From: Celoporthe dispersa
Lineage: Eukaryota > Ascomycota > Sordariomycetes > Diaporthales > Cryphonectriaceae
DNA length: 64,000 nt
Assembly (NCBI GenBank): GCA_016584495.1
Contig: WAID01000015.1
Coordinates: forward strand, 2,632,410-2,696,409
Direction: 5' to 3'
In this document: positions 48,429 through 60,010 of the stretch, piece by piece
Position numbering within the stretch: position 1 is the stretch's first letter
Layout: each line of letters begins with the position of its first letter
The notes under the pieces: generated by a model
What the model was told of the DNA's origin: nothing
The model's input: the letters and a program-made list of their open reading frames with translations, nothing else
The model's database searches: none
Translations under genes and position numbers: made by a program

Positions 48429-50069
48429 ATGTCGTCGAGATCGCCCGACGCCTTGAATGGCGTTGTTATCGGGCTGCTGTCCTCCCTGGGCTCCGCCGCC
48501 CTGATAGGCATCATCTTCGTCCTCGTCTACTTCTTCAAGTACACAAGCTCAGGCCGCATCCTCCTCGATCGCATCGGTCGGCCCGGCGAGTACGATGACG
48601 AGCAGGCATTCGCCCGGGAGGAGGCTGAGGCCCTCGAGACGATGGACGACATGCAGAGATCAGAGTATCTCCGAGCCAAGGGTATGTTGTTCCTCGTTGA
48701 CCCTCCCCGGGTGGCGGCGATAGCGAGAGGGAGACCATCCAACATGCTGACCGCACACTAGCCTTTGTCACGTCCAACCCCGCCGAGTCCCTACAGACCG
48801 ACATATCACTATCCCAGTACCTGGCCATACAAGAGAAGGGCGTCTCGGCATGGGAGTTTGAGCCGGAACTCGAGATCGCCAACTGCTTCGTCGAGGGCCG
48901 CACGGAGATAGAGTTCTTCGACTCCGAGTGTACCGTCATGACCAACCTTCCCGTCCCCAAACAGAACGAGGTCTACTACTGGGAGGCAAAGATCTACGAG
49001 AAGCCTGATGCGACGATGCTCGCGATCGGGATGGCCACCAAGCCTTATCCGCTGTTCAGGCTGCCAGGTAGGTCGAATGCGCGATGGCGGGTCTCGGCTG
49101 TGGTCTCGAGAGGGCATATGTACTGACGCTTATGGGCAGGCTTTCACCGACACTCTGCGGCTTACTTTTCAAACGGCTACAAGCGCTTCAACCAGCCGTT
49201 CCATCAGGCACCGTACGCTCCTCCCTTTGGGCAGGGCGACGTGATCGGATGTGGGTACCGACCACGAACGGGATGCATCTTTTATACCCGCAATGGAAAA
49301 AATTGGACGACGTCGTACACGGCATCAAGAACCCCAACTTCTTCCCCGCCATTGGCGCCAACGGACCCGCAACTGTACACGTCAACTTCGGACAGGCTGG
49401 CTTTGTCTTTATCGAGGCCAATGTCAAGAAATGGGGCCTGGCACCGATGACGGGGTCCCTGGCCCCACCACCGCCCTACGGGTCCGAGGCTGGCAGCATC
49501 TTGCTGGAGTCTGGCAGGAAGGATGGGTACACCGGCTCCCTGCGTGGCCACGCCCACAGCCAGTCTGTCCAGACGTACTTCAGACCACAGCACCAGCAGG
49601 GCCTCGAGCCTCACCAGGGCCACGGCCGCACGCGCTCCGGAAACTTCAGGGTCCTCTCTCCGACGAGTCCCGGCCCTGCTCGCAGCCCCACGGACATCTC
49701 ACTCGCCCAGCTCGTGCCCAACGACGACGGCGGCGAGCCCAGCAGTGCCGCCGCCGGCGCCGGTCCCGCCGATGCGACCACCACAGTGCCATCGGTCGGT
49801 CTTGGCCTGCAGGAGCCCAGCCACCCGCCACCTGAGTATACCAGCCCTGAATCATCTGACGCCGAGAGCCGGCGGGACAGCACGGACAACGAACATGCGC
49901 CCCTCATACGTGTCTCTCGGAGCAGAGGGACGTCATCCGTAACAGCGGGCGGGCGGGGCAGCAGGAGGAATACTGCGGGGCGGGAGAGCCCACAATTCCC
50001 AGCTACAGCGATGCTGTGCGGCAAGGAGCCGGCCGTGACCGTAGCGACAGCTCGAGGTCAAACCGATGA
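48429..50069 (+). CDS. SSH4: Ssh4/Ear1-like SPRY-domain membrane adaptor of the Rsp5 ubiquitin ligase
   Basis: About 500 residues in three exons: 48429-48681, 48762-49077 and 49140-50069; introns GTATGT...ACTAG and GTAGGT...GGCAG. Residues about 13-37 form one membrane span (VVIGLLSSLGSAALIGIIFVLVYFF in two pieces). A SPRY domain follows, with EVYYWEAKIYEKPDATMLAIGMATKPYP, FHRHSAAYFSNGYKRFNQPF, DVIGCGYRPRTGCIFYTRNGK and the closing FPAIGANGPATVHVNFGQAGF. The tail has a PPxY motif (HPPPEYTSP) that would bind the WW domains of Rsp5. The end SYSDAVRQGAGRDRSDSSRSNR fits the family after repair. Yeast Ssh4 sorts cargo into the multivesicular-body/vacuole pathway. Two slips: the A6 run 49297-49302 and the ccc run 49989-49991. 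The A-run slip is one of few outside G/C. Convergent with the phosphatase gene. Confidence 0.9.
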
Positions 50070-51353
50070 GAAGCCGCCGGACGAGCGGGCACCGCATCAC
50101 GAAACGAATAGTGACAAGCGAGGGCCACGAGGCACCTGGCGCGTCAATGGACTCAATGGACCCAGGGCGGAGAGCTATAGACAGCGGGCAGCTGTGCGGC
50201 GGAAATACCCACATTCTGATTTCCGGCACCGGACGTTTACCCATCACACTGAGCAGAGAGCGAGCGACATCCCACAGTGGACACATACCAGGAGGCGAAG
50301 AATTGTTTTTTAAATGGGGACCATGGAGCACTGGCGTACAAGGGTGTACGGATGCCTTTTTTTCCCCCTCTGGGATTCGACACACCACTCCAGCAGGTGA
50401 AAGACAGTTCAAGAGATAACTGTGGCAGGTTTGGATGAAATGTTTTTGGGGACGGAGCAACTGCTTGCGTGGCGAAGTTGGAGTTTTTCTATTTTTATTA
50501 AAGGTCCTGAGCCGTGCATGATGGCCTCTCATAAATGATATCGTTCAAAACACAGTTATCAGTACTCATATCCACGTCACTTGTGTATTCCGCCTCTTTT
50601 GTATTCTTCGTGCTTTCCTCTCTGGTGATCCACGTGTTTCCGCTCGGGCAAAGGGCAAGAGAATATCGTGTCGAGTCTCGACGACGCTTCGCCAAAAGAA
50701 AAAAAGCATCCTGTCCCAACCGAGGCTACTGCTCCTCGACGGGGGCGTCGTTACCTCAAAGCCCCCCAGATAAAGTCAGGCCATCCACAGCCCCCAGTAA
50801 ACTCATCCGTGGAAATATGTCCACGCATCATCGGACAAGCCGTGAACCTGCCTAAAAAGATGAGATGAAAAAATAAATACATATATATATGGCTATAGAT
50901 GTAGATAGATAGCTGGGGTATGAGGAGGAGACAGCAAATCTCCCTACCGACGCCGTGGAACGCCCTCTTTTTTTCCTTCTTCTCTTCTTTCCCCCTCTCT
51001 CTTGCTGCTGCGCGCGCTTGTGCAGCCGCCCGCGAGTAGCAGTAGGCAGGCTGGCTGGCTAAAAGATGATAGTGATGAAAAGAAGAAAAAAATTATCGCC
51101 GAGAGGCAGGAGGACATGGCGTCCGGCGTCGTGATGGCAACAGGATATTTTGTAAAGCAGCCAGTGGCGGACGAGCGACAGCAAAGCGCCAGGTACGATG
51201 ATGAGAAGGAGGTTATAATCCAAATCCGGCCGTTTCAAATGCGGTTTTTCCTTACTTTTTTCTTTTCTTCCTTTCTGTTGTTGTTCATGACTCCCTCTTC
51301 CCTTGGGTAGGAAGACCCTCCCTCCTCTGCTTTCCCTCTCCCGCTCCCGACCC
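50070..51353. other. Convergent 3' flanks
   Basis: Between the Ssh4-like and Dcr2-like genes. It holds AT-rich short repeats (ATATATATAT and ATAGATAGATAG near 50879-50912) and pyrimidine tracts (50968-51002). No gene seen. Confidence 0.5.
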
Positions 51354-53276
51354 TCAGCCCTGCATGGGCGCGGTCGGCTTCCCGGCGTCGACGATGATCT
51401 GCTCGTCCAGCTTCTGCTTGGTGTCGCCCCACTCGACCCTCTTCCAGGTGGTGATCCTGCCCTCGTTCGTGTCGATGTCGAACACCCTGATCTTGCGGTG
51501 GAACCCGCCGTAGCCCCCGTACCCGCCGAAACCAGAGCCGCCTGCGTAGCACATCCAGAGGGCGGGCTTGTTGGACTCGTCTGTGGAGAGGGCGCAGTAC
51601 TCGTTTGCGTGATCACTTTTTTTGGGGGAGGACTTGTCAGCTCAAAGGGGGACAAAGAGGTGTAAGAGAAAAGGGAAGAAGAAAAGGAAGAAGAAAAAGG
51701 AAGAAGAAAAAAACATACTGTCCACAGCTGACCATGACGACGCCCTGCTCCACGAGTGCATCCCTGAAGCCCGAGTTATACGTGGGCGCCGTCACCCTCC
51801 CTCCACTCCCCGACATAGTCCTGGTCCTGGTCCCTGTATTCCGGGAGCGGGATATGTATAAAGGCGATGTCGAGGTGGATGTGCGTGTACTCGCTGTGCT
51901 TCTTCTTGACCCCCTGCGCCGTCTGCCGGAACCAGTCGATCTGGTTCTTCTTGATCCAGTCGTAGCCCTTGAAGCGGCGCTCGTCGGGCGAGTACGAGTG
52001 CGAGTCCAGCATGTAGACCGTCACGGCCGAGTGTTTGGAGCTGCCCTTGGCCAGGATCTCGATGTAGTAGTTGCCCACGCCGTCGATGTCGTCGGGGCCG
52101 GACTTTGAGAGGGAGTAGGGGAGGGTCTCCACCAGGGCCATCTGGTTGGCGCGGGAGAGGCTCTTTCCGGCTGCCTTCTCGTCGTCGTGATTTCCAAAGA
52201 TGGAAATATAGGGTATCTTGTGCTTGATGAAGAGCTGGGCGTACTTGAAGATAGCCTAGAGGGAGGAAGGGGTGGGAAGGTTAGCAAGGAGGGCCCACTC
52301 ACTGCCCAGAAAGGAGAAGAAGAAGAAAAGAAAGAAAGAAAGAAAGAAGAAAAAAAAAGAGAAAAACCAAGATATCAACCAGGTCAGGGATAGCAACTCA
52401 CGGATTGCGCATCTGGGGCAGTATCCCCGTTGATCTGGTCGCCGCCCAGGACGATCAGGTCTGGCTTCTCATCCTCCAGGACCCTCGTCACGAAGTCGAG
52501 CGTCCTCGGGTCAGCCTCGCACTTCTCGCCCTCGGGGTGCTCGGGCATCTCGTCCCGGCACGCGCCCACGCCCGTGCTCAGGTGCATGTCCGAGACCTGC
52601 AGGATCTTGAACCTCCCGTTGTCCTTGACCTTGAGGTCTGGCTTGTGCGGCTCCTGCTGGCTGCCCCTGCGCACCGTGATGTGCGCCGAGGGGATGCGCG
52701 GGTCCGCGTTCAGCATGAGCGGGTGCCCTTCTCGGGCAGCTCCCAGCCGTCGCGGGCCTCGACGGCATCGTCGCCGAAGAGCACGTCGACGGCGGTGATG
52801 GTCTGTTTGGAGTCGATGGCCTTCTTCTTGGCGCTCCTCTTGATCCAGAGCCCCGCGTCCCTCATCTCCCACCGCTCGTCCGCCTCGCCCCTGACGCCGG
52901 TGCCCGGGTCGAGGCGCCCGACGGCGAGGTCGATGACGACCTTGTCGTCCGAGGTGAGCTCCTCCTCCTTCTTGCGCCTGACGTGGACGTACGCGCTGGT
53001 GACGAGCGCGCGGCCCAGGTACAGGTCCTTCTCGACGCGGTGCCACGTGTCCGGGTCGAGGCGGCACGAGGAGAAGACATTGACCGAGGAGCAGGACTTG
53101 ATGGTGATGTCTGTTATGAGCAGCCCGGCGTGGTGCTGGGGCATGTACTCGTGGATGGCCGAGGGCAGGACCCGGAAGTTCCTGTCGAGCAGGAAGATGG
53201 CCAAAAACGTGAGGGTGGCTAGGGCGGAGGTTTGGACGATTGTCCTGACCTGTTTTTGGGGGAGGGTTCGCGACAT
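51354..53276 (-). CDS. Dcr2-like calcineurin-type metallophosphatase
   Basis: About 555 residues in three exons: 53276-52402, 52255-51719 and 51615-51354. It begins MSRTLPQKQVRTIVQ with a membrane span (TSALATLTFLAIFLL). Metallophosphatase motifs run in order: FKILQVSDMHLS, LIVLGGDQINGD, YISIFGNHDDE, FIHIPLPEY and GHDHANEYC, the last built across the second splice. These supply the metal ligands of a binuclear centre, so the enzyme should be active on phosphoesters. Yeast Dcr2 dephosphorylates proteins such as Sic1 and Ire1. Two slips at ccc runs (52726-52728 and 51795-51797) are repaired by one base each. The C-terminus IRVFDIDTNEGRITTWKRVEW is typical of the family. A second in-frame ATG at 53438 would add 54 residues and a long Arg/Glu repeat from the leader; it is less likely. 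Confidence 0.88.
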
Positions 53277-53296
53277 TCCATGGTTAGCAAGATAGA

Positions 53297-53329
<33 letters not shown>

Positions 53330-54751
53330 CCTCCGGCTGCCCTCCTGTATGCTGCCACAGGGAGAGACTGCGGGCGGGGAGCCGAGGGGACAAGGCAGAG
53401 CGCCCGGGGAACAAGAAGCTCACGATTCTGCGGGTCATCGTGTGGAGGCGCTGGAGCTCTCAGGCGGTGGCAGACCCAGCCCGGCTCGTGGCATTGGAAT
53501 AAGGGTCCTGTCGGGTTATCGTTCCGCTGCGGAGATCAGCTGCACCCTGTGGTCGCGACCGCGCGTGGATGCTGCTGCTGGGTGTGATGGTGTCCGGGGA
53601 GCTGAGGTGTCTTGGGCCTGGGGAGCAAGTCGTGTTGCTTCCGAGGGACAACACCGCGCCACCATGTCCGTGCCGTCTCGATCGTCGCGCGTGGAAGGAA
53701 GTGCGGGATGTCTTGTTTTCCGAGTTGAAAGAAGAGGGAGAACAAAAATGAAAAGATCTGGTTCGTGGGTTGGGGGTTCCGATAGGAGGAGCAGCAGCAC
53801 GAGGTTGTTGAGCTGTCAAGGGGGAGAAGAGGAAGGATAAAGTTTATGACTGGGAATAAAGTCTCGAGGGTAGCTTATCACGGGGAGCGCTAAAGTTGCC
53901 AGCAATGCAGGTAAGCAGTCCCGCTGAACATGCTTCCCACAGGGGCAGTCCTTACGCCAATCCGGGGTAAGTGTTCTGGGCGTCTAGGGGGGCTGGCCTA
54001 GGCCTAGGCGGTTTTGGGTGGCTTGATCCCGCCCTGGTTAGGGGAGGGGGGTGGTGTCCCCTTACTGCAACAGGTAGGCGGTGGGATCTTGGGGCAACGG
54101 CTGGGGTAAGACTAGGCGCTGTTATTTGTACTGATCTGAATAATTGACACTGGACGAACTTTACATAGTACAGACTTGATCTTGCTAATAATATAGATTC
54201 TCCTGTTCAGATCAATCTACGAGAACAAGAGCAGGCCCCAAGAAGGAATCCAGAAGAGCCATGAGCCGAGGCAGGGTGTGCCAGAGCCCTACAGGGACAC
54301 TTTGCCTTGTACCATGAAGCCAGCAGGTTCAGAACTCCATCTCGAAACTGTGAGACAACGCAAGAGTACCGCCAGACTTGGAGAGAAATACTCCATCACA
54401 ACCGGCTGACAATAATCAAAGAAAAGGGAAGAGAAGACATCTTGGAGAGACGGAATACACCTCGAATTGTTGTTGTTTTTATTGGTTGGTTTTTCTCTTC
54501 TTCTTTCTTGACATGCTATCGACAATGCTGCCACGTGAGGCTGTCGCTGATGACCAACGCCGTGAACTAACCGTGTCCCAGAGCGGATGATGTGATGGGA
54601 TTGTCGTAGACCGACTAAACAAATGGAAGGGGAAAGGAAAAAAAGAAGAAAAATTTCAATCAACCTCGACCCGGAGACCCTATAACCAAGCCCATTCATT
54701 GTTCCTTTATCGTTGCCCTCGTAACCTTTCGTCCTGACCCCCAGAGACATC
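53277..54751. other. Intergenic region
   Basis: Leader of the phosphatase gene, including a (CT)n tract at 53300-53322, then no supported gene. A G/C-run-rich stretch at 53985-54115 (GGGGAGGGGGG, CCTAGGCCTAGG) and an AT-rich part at 54115-54220 may be a transposon remnant but carry no diagnostic sequence. Confidence 0.45.
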
Positions 54752-56031
54752 TCACCGGTCCCGCCTGTACCCGCCGCTCCGCCTGCTCTTCCTCCTCTCC
54801 TCGGCATAGTCCCTCACGTCCGTGCCGCCGGCCGACGAGCCCGCAGACGACAGGCCGGGGATGTGGTGCGAGTACACCTTGGTGCCCACCTCGCTGCCGG
54901 CGTCGCTCTCGGCCCAGCTGCCGGGGATGCGCGACTCGACCTCGCTGGCGGTGTAGCTCGGCGGCGCGGCCATCATGGCGGTGTCCTCGGAGACGGTGTT
55001 GTCGCGCTGCCACGAGAAGGTCCTGCGGACGCCGCCGCCCGAGCTCGAGCCGCCGGCGGCGCGGCCCTTCTCCTGCAGCTTGCGGGCCTCGGCGCGGATG
55101 CGCTCTGTCTCGCGGAGGTCGCGCTTGTCGGCGGTCGAGTAGACCTTCCGGATGCCGCCGCCGCCGCTGGGGGCCTTCTTCTTGGTGGGCGAGCTGGTCG
55201 GGGTGGGCTCCTGGTTGGCCATCAGCTCCTCGGTGACGCCGCTCTCGCTGTAGCCGCCCCTGCTGCTCTCGGTGGGGTTCGTGGAGCCGTCCCAGGTGCT
55301 GGCGTCGCTCTCCCTGTTGATGCCGCCGACGCGCGCGGGCCGCTCGTGCCGGTAGTTGCGCAGGTACTGCTCGGCCTCGGCCTCGGCCTCCTCGTCGACG
55401 ACGCCGCCGTCGTCACCCACCTTGCGCTTGCCGTCCCTGCTGCGGTGCTTCTTCTTCTCGTCCCTCTCGCGGCGCTTCTCCTCGCGGCGGCGCTCCTTCT
55501 CGCGCTCCTTCTGGACGCGCTTCTGGCGGCGCTTCTCGCGGCCGGCGATATCGGAGACGCCGCCGGTGATGCCCGTCAGCGTGGTGCCGGTGACCTCGGT
55601 GCGGTTGTCGTCGTCGTTGTCGTAGATGTCCTTGTAGACGCTGCCGCCGCCCAGGTCGGTCTCGGTGGTGGCGCCGCTGAGGGTGGTGCCGTTGGGGCCC
55701 TTGCGGCGCAGCACGGTGGACTTGTAGTCATCCCAGTCGTCGTCCTTGAAGTAGAAGCCGCCGTTGCGGGCCCAGAAGAAGAACCAGATGCCGACGGCGA
55801 CGAAGGCGACGCCGATCAGCCCAAAGAGCACGAAGATGAACTTGTTGTTGATGTCGCCAGGGTGCAGGATGCCGGCCTCTGGGTCGGGCCTGCTGTCGGT
55901 GGAGGTGTCCCGCGCGACGAGGAGGCTGTGTGCCTTGCGGGGGCCGAGGGAGAGGGCGTCGCTGTCTGCACGGCGATGGAGGAGGGCGGATGTGAGGAGG
56001 AGCGCGCGTACGACGCGAGGGCGGGCGCCAT
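54752..56031 (-). CDS. Single-pass membrane protein with charged, disordered cytosolic tail (unknown function)
   Basis: About 425 residues. The frame at the ATG 56031 (MAPALAS...) loses a base almost at once; with one base added near 56027 the N-terminus becomes an Arg-rich hydrophobic leader (RALLLTSALLHRRADSD), which looks like a signal peptide. Then SLLVARDTSTDSRPDPEAGILHPGDINNKF, a strong membrane span (FIFVLFGLIGVAFVAVGIWFFFWA in two pieces), DDDWDDYKSTVLRRKGPNGTTLSG, a very basic/acidic segment of repeated RRE/KER units, and a C-terminus with PPSYTASEVESRIPGSWAESD and SRRSGGYRRDR. PPSY could bind a WW domain. I know of similar ascomycete proteins but no function. The alternating charges may form a long single helix. 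Confidence 0.7.
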
Positions 56032-58140
56032 GTTGCGTGTGGAGAGTTGGGAAGCCTTGGTGTTTGGTTGAAGTCTTTTCTTTATTTTATTTTTCTCTTC
56101 TTTTCTTCGGGCGGAAGAGACAAGACTGTCTGGCTGGTCACGAATTGGGAGACCAGCCAAGGGCCGAATGATGTCTGCCGTGGGACAGACAGGCCAGCAC
56201 CAGAGAGGTTTTGCAGTCGTGAGAGTCACCGCTGCTGAAACAGACCGACAGGCTTAGCCGCGTGTTGTCGTGAGTTGAGCAAAAAGTGCAATCGCCGAAC
56301 AGCAGGACGGATAAATGACGAGGCAGGTGATAAGATGGGGTGCGTGGTGGTCCTGCACGTCAAAGCTGGCCGATGGGTCTGTGGTGGTTTTGTTGCGGTG
56401 GAAACGCGGTGGCTGGGCCTGCACGTACCCTTGTTTCTCTGGTGGTTGGGAGGAAGCTTGTCTGGGGGGAACAGCCGCAAAATCCCACACGGAAAGGTAC
56501 GTACCGCGTACTATGCAGTACCAGACACGCAACAAGAACCAACAACCTGATCCTTCCAAGGAAGAAGGGAAAAAAGAAAGAAAGAAAAAAACACGTCATG
56601 CAGCCTTGATAGTAGTAGTAGACCCTGTATCATAACAAATCATCCAAAATAGATACTATACTTATTATACACACAGCCTTGGCCTGTCGTTGTGGCTTGG
56701 TTTTCGAAGCGGAAACCATTCAATCAACAGGACGTCATCCTGACCAGGCAACGGTGCACAGGCCACCCATTCACTATGGTACATTCTGTACTTAGTATAG
56801 TAAGTACTTACTTAAGTACGTACTGAACAGCAGTGACTAGGGGGTCCATCTAACACTTCTCATCCCACCCCCTCCTCCTTCCCACACCATCTGGCAACAG
56901 TGTGCACCTATCAGACCGTCGATTTGCCCGCCTCGCCTTCTGACCTGCAGCAAGTAGGCTTGTGAGTGGGTGGCACACAAGACAAGGACAGCCCGTTCAT
57001 TCGACGGAGCCGAACTCCTGGGCTGTGGTACTTGGCCAACATCCCGCTGTCAAGTCGGAAGTCGACATGTGGCAGATGTGTATGACTAGCCGCCCTCATT
57101 GCATGTCGGCTGCGTCCAGGGATGGTTCTCCCTCCCTCAGAGCAGCAAGCAAGCGGACCAGAAAGGAAAGGAAGAGAGAGAGAGAGAGGGAGAAAAGAGA
57201 AAAAATGGTATGGCTCAGGAGAGGAGGCGAGGAAGGGAGGTCGTCGACAGAGCATGTACACACAGCATGTGAAGAAATAAAACTTGAATGTTTTTCTTGT
57301 CCCCTGGCTGGAAGCACCGGCAGGTACTGAACCAAGTATCCTCACGTCTCTGCCCGTAAGCCAGCCTCAAGTTGAGCAGAGTGGAATATACGAAACACCC
57401 CTTCAGGATGACAGACTGGTACTGATAACAACTTCTCCTATTTTATCCAAAGAAATTTCCTCCTTTCCAATATCCTAGGCCCGCCCTCTCGTCTCCTCTG
57501 GAGAATCCCAATACCAATTCTTCTTTGTCTTTCCCTGACGCCATGCGATTGCGTACCAATGCCAGAAAGCAACACGATCGCACAAGCCAAAGGAAAAGGA
57601 CACGACAGGAGAAGAGGAAGAAGAAGAAGAAGAAGAAGAAGAAGAAGAAAAAAAGAAAACCACCAGCTCAATATACCAATCCTGCGTCACTATCATAAAG
57701 GTGCAAGACTCTTCTCCCCCCTCCCCTTCCTCTCCACCCAACCCAGTCCACTGCCTGAACAACATCACAGGTAACAACAGGTCAAACAAAGCCCAGGCTG
57801 TATATGAGACGCAGCAGACAGATGACAAGAACATCGTTGAGGTATCCAAAACATCTCTTGCATCACCTCCTTATCATCAAGGTTGGAGGAAAGGAAGAAG
57901 GAAAGAAAAGAACATGAAAAAAAAAAAAAAAAGCATAACTCGCTCGCTCGCATGAATCCGTCCAAAACATCATCATAAAGTCGACTCATAAAACAAAATA
58001 ATAATAGACATCATCGTCATCATCATCATCATCGTCACCATCACCGGCCGTGCTCGCCCGTCCGTCCGCCCGCCCGCCCGTCCGTTCATAGCAGTCGTGA
58101 CCCGTCACTCTCGTCTTCCGCCTCCTGCCCCTCACACGGG
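56032..58140. other. Spacer with simple repeats
   Basis: No supported gene. Contains a TAAGTACTTACTTAAGTAC foldback near 56800-56818, a GA run at 57174-57190, (GAA)n at 57616-57650, an A run at 57916-57931 and (CAT)n at 58005-58033. The last part is the 3' flank of the following minus-strand gene. Confidence 0.5.
57616..57650. repeat. (GAA)n trinucleotide repeat
   Basis: About eleven AAG/GAA units in gene-free sequence, followed by an A-rich stretch. Confidence 0.9.
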
Positions 58141-60010
58141 CTAGCTCGGGTACTGGAAACCGTGAGACCCAAAGGGCGCATACGCCAGCGGCGCCTGCGG
58201 GTGGTAGTAGTGGGACCCAAAGCTCCCGCCGTACTCGAGCGGGTACGGCGAGCCGGCAGGGCCTGGGGTGCCCGCGCGAGTGCGACCCGGCCCTCGAGCT
58301 CGCGCGCCGGTCCCGGGCATGCTGTGTCGCCGCGGCGGCCCCGAGGCGCTCGCGCTCATGCCTCGTGCGCCTCCCGGCACCGCCCTCGTCGGGGCGGCGG
58401 GGTCCCGCTCCCGCTCGTCTGCATACGAGGCCCTGGTCGCTGCCCCCGCGCGAGTTCCTGTCCCCGCCGACGCTGGTCGGGATGCGGATCTCGGCGCCGT
58501 CCTTGACGTCCATCTGCGCGTCGCCGATGGTCAGCTTCGCCGTGCCCCTGACGAAGATGCGCATGTCCTCCCCATGTCGATGCTGTTCCTGTTGGTAGGC
58601 GCATACCCGCTCTCGCCGCGGGACCTCGTCGCGCTCCTGGCGCCGCCCTGGCTGGTGATCATCTGGCGCAGGCTGTCGGTCGTCAGCGGGTCCACGGGCC
58701 CGTCGACCTTCTCCTGGTAGTTGCGCGCGGTCCGCATCTTGTCCTCCAGGTCGCGCTCCGTCGACTGGGTGCGGCCGACGCCCAGCTGCAGTGAGCCCCG
58801 CCGCCCGCGCCTGCTGTCGCCCGCCAGGACCTGCTCGTACAGCGACGGGTCGATGCTCGGCCGTCGCGCCGGGTGTGGCCGGTAGTTGTAGTGGTGGGCC
58901 TGCTCCGAGGGCGAGTAGAAGCTCTCGTCGTCCAGGACGGACTCGTCTTCGTAGTCTGCAGACGTGATGGACCCGAAGGACTGCCGCTTGTCCGTGGGCG
59001 GTGGCGGGAGGAACGGGGACCGGGTCTGGATGGTCGTGCTTGGCCGGCGTCTTCCTGGCGGCGGCATGCGCTCCCGGTCGTCCAGCTCCTGTCGTGTGGG
59101 CCTCGTCTTGAGCGAGGGTTTTCTCACGAGGACGCCGCCGTCCTCGGGATCGTCGTCGTAGTCGAACGGATAGCCAGGGCCTGGCGCCGGCGGGTAGGAA
59201 GGGCGTCCTAGTGCCGACGATGGGCGTCGGTATTCTGGGCGGGGTATAGGGCGAGGGGATGGCTGAAGTAGTCAGGAGCCTGCAGCGGCAGTGGTGCAAA
59301 GGACGGGGTGTGGTACGTTATAGGGCTCGGTGGAGGGATTGGTGCATAGGGCGACGGCGGGAAACGAGGTGCCCAGTGGGGTGGGGCGGATAGTATCTCG
59401 CGTTCGCCAGGGGCGGCTTTGAGACAGAAGGGCCGTAGTAGCTGGACGGCCGCTGGTTTGTTGAGGTGTATGCTCTTGGTCGGCCTGTCGTGGCGGCAGC
59501 CGTGATGATTGGGCTCGGGAGGTGCTTGGTCGGGCTGGCCCTGGGCTGCTCTCCCTGGTGCTTCCGCGACGACGTAGTCTGCAGGACCGGAAGCGTCCTG
59601 GATGACCTGCCGACCTTTGGCCTGTCTTTTGAGGCAGAGGTCTTCTTTTCCTTCTCCCTGGCTCTCTCCCTCTCCCTCTCCCTCTCTCTGTCCCTCTCCC
59701 TGTCTCGGGACTCCTTGCTCTTCTCGACTCCCGCTTGCGAGAGCTGCTGGGACCGTTGTTGCTGTTGTTATTGTTGTTGTTGTTGTTGTTGTGGTTCGAG
59801 TCGGAATCGTGCTGGAGAGGGCTCGCGATCGGAGAGGACGAGCCGCTCCCTGCTGCCCTGAGCCGGTTGTTATCCTTCCTCGTCCTCGACACGTTGGCCT
59901 CCTCTTTGACGCTGGGCGGTGCAGTGGAGATATAGGTCTTGGTGTCGTCGATCGGGTTCCTCCTCGTCGGCATCCTCCATGTAGGGCTGTTTCTCCTGGT
60001 GGTGCGCCAT
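58141..60010 (-). CDS. Large disordered Arg/Glu/Ser-rich protein (unknown function)
   Basis: About 620-640 residues after repair. Start chosen at ATG 60010 (MAHHQEKQPYMEDADEEEP) leading into IDDTKTYISTAPPSVKEEANVSRTRKDNNRL. Then come a poly-Asn run encoded by AAC repeats, a run of RDRER/RERER dipeptides, ITAAATTGRPRAYTSTNQRPSSYYGPS, a Pro/Tyr-rich part (PPSPITYHTPSFAPLPLQAPD), YPFDYDDDPEDGGVLVRKPSLKTRP, and a better-structured C-terminal block LEDKMRTARNYQEKVDGPVDPLTTDSLRQM followed by EDMRIFVRGTAKLTIGDAQMDVKDGAEIRIPT. It ends GSHGFQYPS. Slips occur at 58574-58577 (G run), near 58431, near 59945 and in the middle. The beta-rich GTAKLTIGDAQMDVKDGAEIRI part is the best candidate for a folded domain. 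Function not recognised. Confidence 0.65.
59763..59793 (-). repeat. AAC trinucleotide repeat encoding poly-Asn
   Basis: About nine Asn codons with one His and one Ser nearby, in the N-terminal third of the disordered protein. Probably a flexible, length-variable tract. Confidence 0.8.

Noticed and set aside
53985..54220. Possible solo LTR or transposon scar
   Set aside because: No paired ends, target duplication or coding remnant could be shown from this window alone.
54863..56071. 402-codon plus-strand frame rich in Ala/Leu/Val
   Set aside because: Antisense shadow of the charged minus-strand membrane protein.
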